A program made the position numbers and the translations under genes. Shown piece after piece: positions 10,589-24,384 of a DNA stretch of 64,000 bases. The notes beneath the pieces were generated by a model. The model saw only the letters and a program-made list of their open reading frames with translations, was not told where the DNA came from and made no database searches. This stretch comes from Nephrocerus scutellatus (Eukaryota > Arthropoda > Insecta > Diptera > Pipunculidae): contig OX352761.1 of NCBI GenBank assembly GCA_947095585.1, positions 134,880,277-134,944,276 on the forward strand, read 5' to 3'. Every line of letters begins with the position of its first letter. The stretch's first letter is position 1.

Positions 10589-12894
10589 TCAACGCTGGGT
10601 ATCTCAAGGTTTAAGAAATTCACTGAAGACATCAAATTGAAGACATTAAAACAAACCATCCATAGTAATTCCAATTTTTCATGTAAATTCTCTAATCAGA
10701 GATACACATATGTGCAAAGTTTAAATCGAACCTTTTTCTTTTTCCAAAATAAAAACGTCATACAGGGTATTAATTCAAAGCATGGAACCAACCAACGGAG
10801 TTATCGCAATGTAAAAATAATTATTGGTTTACCGCGCAAACGACCGACAGACCGACCGACCTGGCCTATAGCTCTGGCGACACTATGTAAATAGTAATTA
10901 GGGATAATTAATTTCCTACGAATAAACGCATGAAATGATATTATCATCGACGCAGCAGCCTCACCCCCGATTACTGGATTCGTAATATGGTGGAGGGAAA
11001 ATTCATTCCGACGATTCATCTCATCGCGTCATCTCATATGGGACACAATCGAATGTTTGCATTTAGCAACGTAATATTCCGCTTTGATTCTTCCTTTTTT
11101 GTCATATTTCATCATTTTTACCACCCTGTGCGCCTCTAATGCACACATACACACGCTCTGCGTCGATATTTGCCAATATTTTATTTTTATTTGATATATC
11201 CTTAGGGGATGAATGGATGGATGAATTGCTGACGTACTCTCGTTCCATATATTCATTGGATTGTATACGATTGCTTTGTTGGGTTTTTGCTATCGATTTG
11301 TTGTTTTAATATAATATTGTTGTTCTGTGAGTGTGTGTGTGTATGTGTATGTGCATGTGTGTCTGTGTGAGTAGGTGACTTTTGGTTCTGCAGTTGTTTC
11401 GCTGAATGGTTGGCTGTCATCATACGGTCGTCGTCCATCGCCTTTCAAAGGACTTTTATTGCACTTTCCCCTCTGCCACCGTGAAGTACACCTCCCCCAC
11501 GAATCTTCAATCAGCGTGTAATGGCATTGTTCGGTCATACTCGTATAGTGGCCGCTGGCACTACTACTGTATGGCGGATTTATGAACGGGGAGAAAAAAT
11601 TAGTAATGGAACAACGGCTAAGGCGTGTGTGTGAATGGTGTGCTAGTTGATGAGATTTCTATGTTCGCTTTCGCGTGCTATTTGTAGTTGTTGTGAGGAC
11701 CAATAGATGAAAGCAGTTCGCCTTTTCCAACATGCCTCGAGCTATCTATCTATCAATGAATATTTGAATGTGCGTCGTTCTTCATCCTTGTCTCGCTATG
11801 CAATATGAATTTTAGCTTCTAGCCTTTTTTTGCTAGCGTTGAAATAGACAGACAGTCGAGAACCGACGGGGTTTTTTCTTTTCTTTTCAGACACTTAAGG
11901 GATGAACCTTTAAAGCTCTTGAACCAAAACTATAAGTTAAGGGTGGAGAACAAAGCAGATAGAGTGTTCTATATTTTCAAATTGTGATCCTGCTATCTGC
12001 TATGAATGCCACTCTAATTCGATCGGAATTCGGAATATTGAATGGAAAAGAACGATGAGTGCATTTCCTGGTCAATTGGCTGATACTCAACGATGATTAT
12101 TCACCAACGACGCATAGCAAATTTCACAACTATTATTGAGATCTGAATGGGGTTGCAACCACTTTGGAGTGCACTAATATTTTTAATGATTAATTTTTGT
12201 CCGTTGGGGCGACTTTTTGCAAAATAAAAGGAAAGACATATCTAGGGTTCCTGAATATTTGTATTACAGTCACATACCAACTTCTGGTGATTGGCTAGGA
12301 ATTGTAACTCCACAAACTCTGTGTTTGTCTGTTAAGTGTTTGTTCGTCGTCTTTGATTTTTATAGATATCATTATGCATATATGATTATATCCGAGCTGA
12401 CGTCTATTTCGCTAAATGTTTCTGTCAGTAGAATTGTATATTTATGATGCGTGATGCGAATGCAATGTGATGAGTTGCGAGATAAAACCACAAATGACAT
12501 CGCCACAATGATTTATATAAAGGATTTGCAGCTCGTTCGCTGGCGCTCATTGCGTAGTCAGATCAAGTACCGTATGAGTGTAGATGTATTGGGGTGGCCC
12601 TTTGTGGCTATTTTTGTCAGCTGTTTGATATTTTGCTATGGAATTCACCACACAGGACACATAAAGTTTAGTTTTTTGAAGGTTCAAACAAATTTGCTGG
12701 GTTCTCTGTCATCTGTCAACATAATCGTATGCAGTGTGGCGTGCAATATTTAGCTATGTAGTCGTGTGAAAGCCTTGTCTAGACTAACTAAGCCACCATA
12801 ATCTATACCAATAAAAGTTCCGCTTTAAGGTGTTGTATGGTACCTCTCTTCAACAAAAAGTTTTGATTAACTTTTTAAAAACTTTTATTTAAAT
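10589..12894. other. Non-coding stretch with simple repeats
   Basis: No gene was recognised. Simple repeats include a short CCGA run (about 10838-10862) and an impure GT run (about 11326-11372). The rest is ordinary AT-rich sequence. Confidence 0.5.
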
Positions 12895-13000
12895 TGACTT
12901 ACCCCGGTTTGTGTGTTTGTTTCGAATTTTGGTGTCCTTTTTCTTGTTTTACACAACCTAGAGAGCTAAAATTGTGCACAGCTCAGTCTCAGTGGCCTTC
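12895..13000 (+). repeat. Single unit related to the 52-kb tandem array
   Basis: The order ttcgaattttggtg, then tttacacaac, then agagctaaaat, then cagctcagt parallels the units at 52050-52870 (compare 52500-52560). It is a lone, diverged copy. Confidence 0.55.
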
Positions 13001-13576
13001 TTGTATAGTGGATTCTTGTATACCTGTTATTTTAAAATTTACTCAATTAAGAGTATATTAGTTTATAAGAAAATGCGGTACCATTACATTCTGATCTACA
13101 GATCGAAGAATATTAACTGCTTTTATAATAACTTGTCTGTATCTGTCGGTTTATATGTCCTTCTATTATGCTTTTTTGATTCATTTTTTGAAGCAAATGA
13201 AAACACGTGTGTGTGAGGAACATCTTACAAACAGAGAACGCCTGTTGACCACCTCGTATGGGAAAAGTACACATGTCTCACCTCTACAGTACGAACCACA
13301 AGGTTCATAGCATCCGGTGGGAAGCACATCTAACTTCTTAAGGAGAGGCAAGAAACCTGCTTAAGAAGTCCTTTACGTCGAGGGTTTTTAGAAGTCAACA
13401 ACATGTCATACATCCAGCGCTGGACCCATCATACATGCAAAGTGTTCACTTGCACAGTGGGCTGGCCATAATCATTTTTCAGATCTCCACTTGGGTACAT
13501 AATATGTATACACATACTAGTACAAACTTCTTCAGTAAAACTTTATTTTTAAAATATAAAATCAAAAACACAATTT

Positions 13577-13768
13577 AATGCCGGATCCGAACGGCGATTT
13601 GAGAAGCTTTTCCATTACAAATTATTACTATCGGACGTTTGTTAGACTTTCGCGAGAGGTTGGACACCGTCAAAAATACTTTTTGGTGTTACTGGCATTC
13701 GAACCACGAACCTTCTGCTCAGAAGTCATGCTCTTATCCTCTGAGCCTCGGCGCCCACTCAAGCTTAT
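13577..13768 (-). mobile_element. tRNA-derived SINE, copy 1
   Basis: On the minus strand the 5' end (13695-13768) resembles a tRNA gene: a box A-like GGCTCAGAGGATAAGAGC and a box B-like GGTTCGTGGTTCGAATGCC. A non-tRNA body of about 115 bp follows and ends near ccggcattaaattgt. The body matches the plus-strand copy at 47506-47700 closely (gttggacaccgt, gacgtttgt, cattaaattg). The head lies directly against the truncated end of the jockey/CR1-like relic at 13769. Transcription by RNA polymerase III is expected for the family, not shown here. Confidence 0.7.
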
Positions 13769-15400
13769 GGCGAATAAAAGTCCTGTAAATAGTAGCAAGA
13801 TCAGAGGAAGTAAAATATTTCTTGCGCCGGGTAAGTAAACCTAAACATTTCGCAGCATTTTTGACGACCGTAAATATGTGGTCATGCCAATGAAGCTTTT
13901 CGTTAACGCACATACCGAGAATTGCGAGTTTTTCATTTTCCTCGATGCAAGTGCCATTCATGGATGGATGAATGGCTCTGGATAATGGATTTAGGATGCG
14001 TTTGGACGAAAGAAGACAGCATTGGGTTTTGGAGGAGTTAAATTCTACTTGATAGCTTTCTCCCCATTTTATTATGCTGTCCATGTCGGAAATTAATGTG
14101 CTTAACATATGTAGTTGTTTAAGCTCCACATGAGAAGTGGAAGTTCCTGAAACTTATATGAGAAGCTGAGAGTGCTGTCGTCAGCGAAAAAGTGAATTGG
14201 ATTTGCAGTAATGGACAAGAGATCATTCACCTTTAACCAAATTGATGTAATGACCGGTTCCACTGTTCTGTGAAATAAACCATCAAATCACCAGTAGAAC
14301 TTTGCCCATGAATCCCGTACTGCCGGTCACTCAGGATTTCGTTTGTTTCAAGATATTTCGTGAGCTGATAATTGATCAGCCTAGGAAGGAATGGATGTAA
14401 GTGCTATAGATCGGTACAAAGAAGGAGATGAAGTCTCGCATTTTTTGGGTATGGGCTTGACAAAGGGTATTTCCCAAATTCTCGGGAAGAGTCCAGAAGT
14501 ATAGGATATATGGAAAAGCTTACGCAATGGTAATGCTAGCTTAAAAGAACACCTCCTCAGAACTAATGCGGAAATACCAACTGTCCCAGCGGATTGTGCA
14601 GTATTGAGTTCATTTAAAACTCTAGCAACTGCACGAGTACGAATCAGGATCTGTCCCATAAAGTGTTCTATACTCGGAGGTGCAGGCGGCAGTAATGCAA
14701 TCTGGAAGCGTGGAGCTAGCTACAAAATACGCAGCAAACAATTTGCTTCGTCTTAAGAGTTGACAACTGGAATGTTGTGTTTTTAGTTTTTTCTCTAACC
14801 ACGCAGGTTTATTAACGAGAAATTAGCTGATACAACACAATGGTCTGACGAGCTTAGAGGCGATAATACAGTGACAGAGTATTTATCAGAATGAGAGTTA
14901 ATGAATAAGTCAAGGGTATTTTTGCGGAATGATTAGCAATATCAGGTTTTCGTGTAGGCTCATTTAGAAGCGAAGTAAGGTGATTAAACTCAGTGAAAAT
15001 CTCAACGCAATTTCCTTCGGGTGTTGTCTGGCTAGAATTGCGAAGCTACCCAGAATTGTGTAGATTGAAATCGCCGCAATAACGATTTCAGTTTTACGAT
15101 ACTCGTATTTTGTGACAATTCTTAAAATTGAATCAGTTGGGGCTTCTGTAAAGAAAACCGTAGTGTATGTTACGTTCTTGTACCTTTACTTTGAGCCATA
15201 TTAAATTAAATTCCGTATTGGAACATTGGCTTAATTGAGACAAATGTTGGAATGCAACATCAATACGGACATAAATACAGGCACCAGGCAGATTTAATTC
15301 CGAGTTTTCGGAATTATCAAATATCTGGGTTTTACTCAGTGCCAGAATTGCTGGCAATTCTCTAGATTGTACAGTCAAAGATGAAAACGAAGAAAGATTT
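13769..15400 (-). pseudogene. Jockey/CR1-like non-LTR relic, copy 1
   Basis: Minus-strand frames give endonuclease pieces (SRELPAILALSKTQIF, about 15320-15370; FLYRSPN, about 15133-15153). They then give the RT start (FVKPIPKKCETSSPSLYRSI, about 14400-14470), YLETNEILSDRQYG (about 14320-14360), the catalytic region FFADDSTLSF (about 14170-14200) and the thumb (KLAILGMCVNEKLHWHDHIF, about 13880-13940; KCLGLLTRRKKYF, about 13810-13850). No RNase H is seen. The central palm is deleted between about 14200 and 14260. It is the same family as 18060-18895 and 38300-39460. Stops and deletions make it dead. Confidence 0.8.
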
Positions 15401-18059
15401 CTTCAACACTTTTTAGTAGTCCACTGCTTCCTATGAAAGTTACCAGAACACAGCGTAAAATAAGATAATTTCTAAATGTTTACTGAAAAAAGTCAATTGG
15501 TCACTTTTTTGGGTTCCAAAAGATCTTCTTTTTAAAAAAGAAAACTTGAATACTTCACATAAATTAACATTTGGAAGTTTCCAAATTTTTGTACTTAAAT
15601 ACTCGAATAGACCTGATCACACTTCCTGTCGATAATTAAAAGTTTATTCCTAATAATAGGTCAGAAAAAGTTCCTTTCATTAACGAGTCGAGCTTCTTTT
15701 TAAAAAAAGATAGAAAACTTATACTCATTATAATTTTTACATTTATTTTTTTTAAAAAGCAGACAAAAACGCTTATATACCTTGACGAAATGATACTAAT
15801 GTAAATCTAAATTCCTCGTGACCTATAAATTTGTTGAAGTAGCTTAAGAAAATATTTACCTGACTGAAAGATAGATACTAAAATTATTTTATTTTATTTA
15901 AAATAAAAAGCAAAGAGCTTAACACAATCTCGCTTCTGTATATCTGCAGTCTGTACATGTAGAGATGGGCGCAAAGTTTTCTATTATGCAAAATGCTTGT
16001 GAAGTTTTGTTTTTTCTTCATTTTTATCCAAGGACATTTTTTTCAATTACCGATGACAGCCGTAGCTCTAACCTGAAGTGGAGTCGTCTAAAAGTGATGC
16101 TTCTAAATCGTTTTTCACGTTTCAGCGTTATTCAGTCGCGCAATGTGCCTAGGAATAACAGCTAACCGGTGGGTATTAGAGGTAAAATTTTGTCAAACAG
16201 AGAGCCAAAAAAAAACCTGGAAACTTTTGCCACCATCATCGTCCTTCGTAAAAGTGAAATTAAATTGAAACAAAGTTTATTTCGCTGCTCCAAATGATAG
16301 GTCTTGGCTGTTTTTTTTTTGTTTTTTGTTCGGGTATTTTTACAAAGTACCAAGGCCAATATGTCACAGGATAGACAGAACGAATTAAAATTCAAATACA
16401 CTTCGGAATACCAATGGAAAAAAAGCGAAATGGAATTTGTAAAGCTGGAGCCAGCAATTTTCAAAGTTGGTTCTCTAAATTTATGCCAACATCCTGTCAA
16501 TTGTAATTTCTTTGATCAATTGCTCTGTTGTACGAATTTGAATTTCCAAATCAATATCAGATTGTGGAGGAGGGGAAAATGTTTGCGAAGTATCTATGAT
16601 AGAAAGTGGGTACAATTTTTCTATATAGCTATATATAGATTGTCTAATACACACATTGTACAGAAGGCTAATGCTCAATTTTTTTTACTTCAACTAAGCA
16701 GCCCGTTCGTTTTAGTTCCTTATGCAGTGTATTTCATGGAACCCTCTGTTGTAAAAATGGTCCCTTCTAGCATAAAAACTCCCTAAAACATAGTACCACG
16801 GGCTAACAAAAACAAATCTCGAAAATACGTGACAAAAATATTCAATCAATTAACCAAAAAAACGGCAATACATGTTGACTAGAATAATCAAATGCGGTGT
16901 GGCACTAAAGAATTAAATTGAGTCCCACCACGAAGGTCGGTCTGGGTATCCTGTGCTCATTACTACGGCATGAATATAAATGAAATATGTTGCATGCGGG
17001 AAAGCTGTGTGATGACAATCAAAGTTTCACCCAGCTCCCGGTATAAATCGAAAATGATCGAAATGTATTTAAAAAAGCTGTCTCCGGATCTATGCTCGCG
17101 TCCTGTGCTCTTCCTGTTTCCACTCATCCAGTCATTGTTGCTGTTTTGGCTAAACCAACACTCAACGTTATCGTCTTGTCAACACGATTGCAATCAAGTA
17201 GTGAATTTAGCATAGGATTTGGTTTCGAAGTATACCTATACTACTCCCAGTGACTTGTCTCGGGATGTTCAAAAAATCAACTCCGCATTTTATTGTGGAA
17301 TATTCGATGAATGAAAGGGTTTTGCCCGAACGTCATCAATTCGATGTTTCGAAAACCGATGTGCATGCTTCTTTAACTGCTTCATCGGCTTTAGGTTAAT
17401 CCTCTTCCAGTGCATGCTATTGAAAAGCTGATAAAAGATGTCAATCAACTTCAATAACGCTAACGTGACTGAGTGCGAGTCGTGGTATGAATACTATACT
17501 ATACAGTTGGAACAATGTATGTAAAGCGTTGCATTTCGCGTGAGTTCACTTTTTTGACGCATCAAATGTTTACCACGATTTTTCTGGGTGTTTTTTTGGG
17601 AGTCAAACTCTCTGCCTTCTATGAATTTTTACACATCCTATGTGGATTCGAAAAATCCATTGACGCTCATGGTGGTGATTAAAACAAAGCAGTAGGTTAA
17701 CGCTGAACTGCATATTCAAGGATGTTGATTCGAATACAAGTTGTAGAACAATGATTAGACATTGTTACAGGATGCAGAATAAAGCAGTTGTTGTATATAC
17801 TAAATATTAAATGCGGTAGAAATTACTACTGTTGTTGTACGACATTAGTACACTCAGCCAATATTAATGTGCTTATATGCTCTCCTAGTTGTCATGTAAT
17901 GATTTTAAATTTTAAAATACAGTTGTTTCAAATTATTTGCAATAAGTCTATAAGAGAAATTCAGTTGTTACATATCATTAACCTCAATTCAATTAGATTA
18001 GATTAAAGAAATCGTATGGCAGCTATCATTTCGTAAATATCATAAGCACCAGTCAAAGA
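15401..18059. other. AT-rich stretch without recognisable genes
   Basis: The longest open frame is on the plus strand at about 16304-16786 (160 codons). It has no domain or motif that I recognise and overlaps an equally plausible minus-strand frame, so I do not call it a gene. Several poly-A/T tracts are present; no repeat family was identified. Confidence 0.5.
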
Positions 18060-18895
18060 TAAAACTCCTAAAAGTAAGGTATGGCTAATGAGAAAGCCGA
18101 CTGGGATGGCCTAGTGCAAATAGTGGAGTTGGTGCCGTTTCTGATACGATCACAAGCATAATCCTCGAGGTTATGTGACAGTTAATCCCTTCCAGGACGA
18201 AGTGTATCAAACCAAAGGAAAATGCTTGGTATGATCTAAGCTGCAAAGAGGCTACTTAGAACAATGCCTACCTGAGACGAGTCAAATTCGACTATGACCA
18301 GAAACAGAGACAAAAATTACTTCAATGTCCCAAAGGAAGTCAAAATTTTTGGTCATTCGTGAAACGAATTAAAAGTTCTGCCTCGTGTTCAATTCCAACG
18401 CTCATTCACAATGACATTCCAACTGTCAGCTCTATAGACAAGGCCAGTCTGCTTGCTTCACATTTCGCAGCTAGCTCTACGCTACCTGATAGCGCCTTAT
18501 CGCCGCCTGTGCTTACGAGAGTCGAATCCTCTATGGGAGTGATTTACTTTCGCCGTCGTCTCTTTCCTCGTACCGACCCATTGCGCTAACATCCATATTT
18601 TCCAAGGTCATGGAAACTTTGAACAATCGTAAGCTTAAGCAATACCTTGAAAAACGTGAAATCCTTAGCGACCAACAGTACGGTTTTCTCACTAAAAAGT
18701 GGAATCAGTCTATTCACAAATTTGGTGAAAGCAAAGTTCTTGTATTCGATATTTACAAGGCAATTGAGAGAGTCTGGCATCAAGCTCTTTTGGCGAAAAT
18801 TAATTCCTATGGAATTGATAAGGCCCTGCTCGATTGGACTAGTAACTACCTTTCTGACCGTTCAATCCGTAAGACGATTATAGTAAGATTATAAG
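18060..18895 (+). pseudogene. Jockey/CR1-like non-LTR relic, copy 2
   Basis: Plus-strand fragments in several frames give the linker block NFWSFVKRIKSSAS (about 18340-18380), the spacer SIDKASLLASHFAASSTLPD (about 18435-18490), and RT motifs METLNNRKLKQYLEKREILS (18610-18670), QQYGF, WNQSIHKFGESKVLVFDIYK (about 18700-18760) and the palm/fingers end DWTSNYLSDRSIRKTI (to about 18880). The FGESK-x4-DI-K block contains the first catalytic aspartate of the RT. The copy stops before the second catalytic motif and has no 3' end. Same family as the relics at 13769-15400 and 38300-39460. Confidence 0.8.
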
Positions 18896-20469
18896 ACGAT
18901 TATATTATTTTAGTTACCATAACCATAAGAATGCCTACTTTTACTCTTCAACACTTTAGAAACACTCAGCTACTGTAATTCTTTAAAAGAAAATTGAACA
19001 AAAATGTTGAATTCTGTCAAACTAATTGAAAAAGTTTGACAATGGCGCGAATGTTTGACTGTTTGCCATATTACGCAGCCCCTTCATGTTAGTAAAATAC
19101 CAGCTAAAGTTAATTTATTCACACTACATTTCCGCCAAGCAACAAATGAGTGTAAAAATACCGCCCCATTTTAACGCCCAATGGTACACATACATGCACA
19201 CATACACAAAAGTATGTGTTGCAAACTGATAACCACCACACAGCCAGTCAGACGATTCGCATTGAATTTGCGGTTGATGAGACTTTAACTTTTTACATTT
19301 AGGATGCGCTCTAATTAAACTGATTGCAGAACATCAAAGCTGGCGGATCATGGATATATGTGGTATGTGGTGCAACAATTGGTTGGGCATTTGCTCATGT
19401 GATGATGGTAATGATAGCGAAGCGGAAATGGTCAACTGGATTATTGGTAAATAGTGTTTTTTGTGTGCGTTTACCGAATAACAATAAATAATTTTCAATC
19501 TGCGAGATTTATTGCACCTAGCGACAAAAATTTGTTGTTTCTGCCGCAGCTTATGCCCTAAAATCCTAGATAGAAGATTTATTTCGGACTTATTGTGAAG
19601 AGCCTAATGCCAACTTTTGTTTTTCTTAATACAAATATTTTGCGAATCTTCTTTTTTTTTTAGAGATGACGTGTTTGCCATTGCAGCAATTTGTATTGAT
19701 TATATCACCGTTGGGCGCCATTACAACAAAATAACAAATCCCACAATGCTGGCATACAGAGAATTTTTTACCCTAACAAATTCGTTTAGAAATTGGGGAA
19801 AACAGCCAAACAGAACAGGAAAAGGTGTACAGTAATTTTCTTGTTCCCATTCGATACGTGTACCTAGATATTAATGTCTCTTGGAATACGTAGAAATACT
19901 TCAAATACATGCTAACTGGGTCGACCAGATAGACTCGACTGAACAGAATCGGATTTCCCATTTCCCATCCCAAATGGGAATCATAACCGGACTATACAAA
20001 TCTGATGCTGTTTTTCTGCATTGCTATGTATTTATATGCCCTGCATTCAATGAAAATTCAAAGCATGAACAGGTTATGTGGACAATTGTGCAATGCTTTC
20101 TCGTTGATGTACACTGTGGCTCACTAGATTGGAAGCACATCGTACCTACATGAGTTACGCACTTTATTGCCCTAAGCGAAACGAAATAGAAAAATCTTTA
20201 GTACGGGAAAAAGGAGAGATATGAGAATTACCGTAACTGGGAGTTCAGATTTTAGAGAACAGGATATTTGTTGTTACCAGTAGATGATTTTCCATCTACG
20301 AGTGAAATGCCTTCAATACACTTAACAAAACAAAGTGCAGGTTTTTTATGTTCACTTCAATCGCTCGTCTTCATATATTAAGTAATGGGTTATTTGGTTT
20401 TTGTTTTTTCGTGTATATGTTTCATATTAAAAGATTGGACATTTTTGGTCATAGTTACAATCTATAATA
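18896..20469. other. AT-rich stretch without recognisable genes
   Basis: No gene, RNA or repeat family supported on either strand. Confidence 0.5.
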
Positions 20470-20660
20470 ACAACTAACGCCAAAATATCGAGAATTATAG
20501 GTCTATATCTAAATTACCCTTGGTTCCAAAAATCTTTGAAGCCATTGTAAAAAGAAAACTTGCTTCCTTTTTTTCTAACAAGATATCGGAAGTTCAACAC
20601 GGCTTTTTAGGAGGCCGATCAACTGGATCTAATCTAGCCTTATTCTCCAACTACTGTAAT
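20470..20660 (+). pseudogene. Short non-LTR reverse transcriptase fragment
   Basis: With one frame shift the plus strand reads YRSISKLPLVPKIFEAIV followed by KLASFFSNKISEVQHGFLGG and RSTGSNLALFSNY. This is the RT motif-2 to motif-3 region (PKIFE ... QHGF-x-GRST) of a jockey-superfamily element. It is a different family from 18060-18895. It is only about 190 bp long, with no other domain nearby. Confidence 0.6.
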
Positions 20661-23486
20661 TAAAAGTATAAAAGTATTATAGAAATTTATTGCAACGACC
20701 TATATCATTTTGAACCCTAGTCACCCTGAGTTTACCCCAGCTGGGAAAACTTCGTTATACTAACGAACAGATAGACAAGAATGTGAGGTAACATTGCATT
20801 GTCATCCAAAGACTCTAGCTTATCAAGAAGTTAGTTTAAAATCAATTACGAAATTTGTACAGTAACATTAATTACCGTGATTAACTTTTATTTGAGTGTT
20901 TGTGACGCTCAAAATACCAAGTATTTCGCCAAGTGTATACACTGCATTTATAATCTGATACACAAACGGTTTTTGTCTATTGCCTCTAGCGGTAGGTACT
21001 TTGTACATATCATTATAATAATCCAAGTCCACAAACAAACGAATGTCTACAATAGGAAGTCTTTTTTCTAAATGTTATCCTTTCCAAATTTCCACCATCC
21101 ACAAATGCTACAAACAAACCAAAACAAAAAAAGGACTATGATCCTTTGTGTTCCTCTGTCATCCTATGTAACTGCAGAGCACATTTTTCGGGAATAGAGC
21201 TGGTTGAATAGAAGCACAGAAAATATAGCTAGTAGCTAAATCCTATCCAAAATCATACAATATTTGAATTTAAAACCGAAATTTTTGGACGCCATTTGTA
21301 GGCAAAATGGAAGCTGGGAAGGATGCACTATGAAGGATATCCGCTGGCATAGTATCTACATGTTATCGTCTACTCTCACATTCTATTGCTTGTATACACC
21401 GACCGACCGACCGTCCAACCATGTGCGATACGAATACAAACGAGAAGGCATTTTGTGTTTGCATCATCGTCGATGGGGATTGTTGAGCACTTGTCTGTCG
21501 GCGTTCATTCGCATAATCCCTTAGTCTAGTCCAACCGGACGTATACGCATTCTTTGGTACCCGCATAGGGCCGTGATATGATGTTGTTAGAATTAAATTA
21601 TATTGGGTTCAGTTGCCATAATGGACCGAGGTAAATGTACACTTTCTTCCTCTCTTCCTAACAAACACAAGCAGACGCAAACACAAAGGAAGCGGATTCA
21701 TAATATATCATCCAATCGTCAGGATATGGGATGTTCGACCGACTAATCCTGCACTCAACGTGATGACGATGAGTTGCGTTTGCGTTTGCACAATTTTCAT
21801 TTACTAGACATTGATGCGTTTCATTGTGGGTGCACCCTAAAGCGATGGCCAACAACGAGCAACATAAGCTGTTGGTAATTATTCAATATGGGTTTTTGCT
21901 TTGATCAAGATTTGAAAAAGCGAGAGCTAAAGCACTGAGTTGTTATTGTTGTTGTTGTTGTGTTGCAGGCAAATTAATACTCATGCTAGTTAAGCCGTTC
22001 ATGGCCCAACTCCAGAATTGTAGTTTGGTCATTCTGTGCGCCTGTTTCAAAAATATACATAAATTATTGCGATTGGTTGTGTTGGCTGCTGGGTGTTTTG
22101 TGTTACGTTATCACCTCACTGTAAGTAATAGTAAAGTAAACTTACTTTTGTGTCTTAGAGAATGTTCATTGTATGTATATGTATTAATTATCGAAACTGA
22201 TTGACAATTTATTCAGGTCGCGGACAATTTTAATTTGGGGATCATCGATTCAAGATGCAATTTCGGTCGCAGAATACTCTTGCAAGCGCCACAAATAAAT
22301 ACCAAAAATAATCCATACACATTTTTATTCTAAAGTGGAATTTCTATGATGTACAGTCGTACAGCAAAGAACAGACAAGGAGACATGCCAACAATGCCAA
22401 CAAGAACGATGACAAATTTCTCCATCCAAGTTCTAGTGATTTATATTTGTTGTCGTTTTTCCCGGGCGTTCATCCTTCAACCGATGGTTTTTCTATTTCT
22501 GTTGCATGAAAAACAACAGCAATTTGAGGACTTTCTTATTGGATGAGTAAAGGGATGATGTGAAGAGAGAGTGAATTCCCTTATATTCTTATTGCTCAAC
22601 ATTACACTAATTAAATATCACTCACAAAAGACACCTTCTTCTGAATACGATGAATAGGGCTACTCGTTCGTTTTGTTTTAGTGCAGCGGCATCGTATGAC
22701 CGGCTTACTATGGCAATGCCGACTGAGAGCGTTCTTTGGAACTCTTGTCTGTCTGCCGTTTTTACTTTGAAAATAGCTTAAAGTGTTTTTCGGGCGCTTT
22801 GATATTTTCATTCAGTGCTGTGTGCAAAACGCTATGGACATTTTCGCAGTTGTTGTAGAAGGCAAATAGTGCAACACGACGATGTCAGCGTCATGTCATG
22901 CGAAGACAAATCTTTATCTCCAGAGATGCCAGTGGACTGATTTTATTGCCCTACTCGTTGGTATACATTTAGAGGGTGATACATTTTTTCAGCGTTGGGA
23001 TATGAGTCATAACTTTTATGAAACGTAAAAGTATTGGATAAAAAAACTAAAAGATATTTATATCTTATTTCTCCTGATTTCTCTATCCGTGAATTTCCCA
23101 ATATGTACTTATGAAAAAAAGGATTGAACTAAATATAAATCGTAATTTTAAGTCTTGACTATATATAGTAAAGTATTATTTATGAATTATGAGATTAGCT
23201 TAATGATTCTATATTGATTCTAAATTGCGAAAACTCTTTCAGTCGTCGAATATGTTATATGTGGGACACATATTTATTTATTTATAAGCTGTTCACGGGC
23301 CGCACAATCTCTGTCTTCGTTTTACCACAGCGGTCGCTGATTTTAACATTTTACATTTCTCACCAAGAAATGGTGATTGGAGATTTTCGTAGCAGACAAC
23401 GAACATATGGAATGAAAATGGCTTTGGTACGTCCAATGGTTTAAGCGTTATTATCTAACATATATATGTACAATTATTTTTATATG
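20661..23486. other. Non-coding stretch with small simple repeats
   Basis: No gene recognised. Contains a short CCGA run near 21400-21415 and a GTT-rich run near 21943-21961. The rest is unremarkable AT-rich sequence. Confidence 0.5.
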
Positions 23487-24330
23487 CAGTAAAATTCCCC
23501 ATTTCTCGACGCTTCAAAAACTGGACGCGGACACTATATTTCACAACATTTTGATTAAAATATCTTTCAAAAATGGACAGAATTAATAAAAATCAACAAA
23601 CAAGAATTGTATAAAATTTGTAGTTTCTCTATTAAGTTGTGTTGATGACAACGAAATTGTTGATTCCCCTATTAACACGAATGCACACATTCATGCCATA
23701 TGTATGTGTTGAGCAGAGGTGGGTTTTTTCGTTCATTTTGCTTGGCTCGTGTTAATTGTGTTTTTTTTTTAAAGTCGTTTAATTATCTCATTAATTATCT
23801 GTCTATTGAAAAAATGGAAATTATTACGAAGAAGAAAAAAGTTTTTGTTTTTGATGGGTTCAATATTGGCAAATCGCAAGCTGCAGAAATTAATAAAAAA
23901 AAAGGAACCTTTCATTCTAAATGGGAGTCTGGAGTTAATATTCATTAAAAGAGGAGTTTTGTTAAAGAAGGTGACTTTGACACAGACAAAATGTGCTTGG
24001 ACTTATTCTTGGATCCAAGGAAATTAAACTTAACAAATTTAAACTTTATTTTTTGCCTCCAAATTCAACTACAGTTTTCCAACCCCTTGATCAAGGCAAA
24101 ATTCAAAATTTTAGGGTTCATTATGGAGGTTCAATATTAAAACACTTACTACCAAAAGTCGACACAGCGAGTTCAGCATCAGAGCTGGCAAAATCTATTA
24201 ATGTTCTTGAAACTTTGTACTTCATTCTTGGAATGATTTTGAAGCAATAATCATCAAATTTTGCTTTCGTAAAGATGGATTCTCATAAATTAATCACAGT
24301 CATCCCGATTTTGATGCCAAGGATTATCAA
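23487..24330 (+). pseudogene. Pogo/Tigger-type DNA transposon relic
   Basis: The plus strand at about 24010-24250 encodes FKLYFLPPNSTTVFQPLDQG, then a basic stretch, then ASELAKSINVLETLYFI. After a frame shift it continues with a CF-RK-GF block (about 24262-24285). LPPN-T--QPLDQG and ASELAKSINVL are signature blocks of pogo/Tigger (CENP-B-like DDE) transposases. The first two catalytic aspartates lie upstream and are not recognisable. A candidate 5' terminus is cagtaaaattccccatttct at 23487, but no matching 3' terminus was found. Non-functional. Confidence 0.75.
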
Positions 24331-24384
24331 ATGGTTTTGACGAATTTCTCAAAATTTTTGTAAGTGTCTTTACTGAATAAGGAA

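Noticed and set aside
13695..13768. A functional tRNA gene on the minus strand
   Set aside because: Box A and B are present but the stems do not form a proper cloverleaf by eye, and a SINE body repeated at 47506 follows it.
16304..16786. 160-codon plus-strand open frame
   Set aside because: No motif, domain or codon pattern supports coding; the sequence is AT-rich with poly-T and an opposite-strand frame overlaps it.
17240..17300. aaaaaatcaactccgca similar to the repeat at 9870
   Set aside because: The match is only about 15 bp and does not extend, so it is likely chance.
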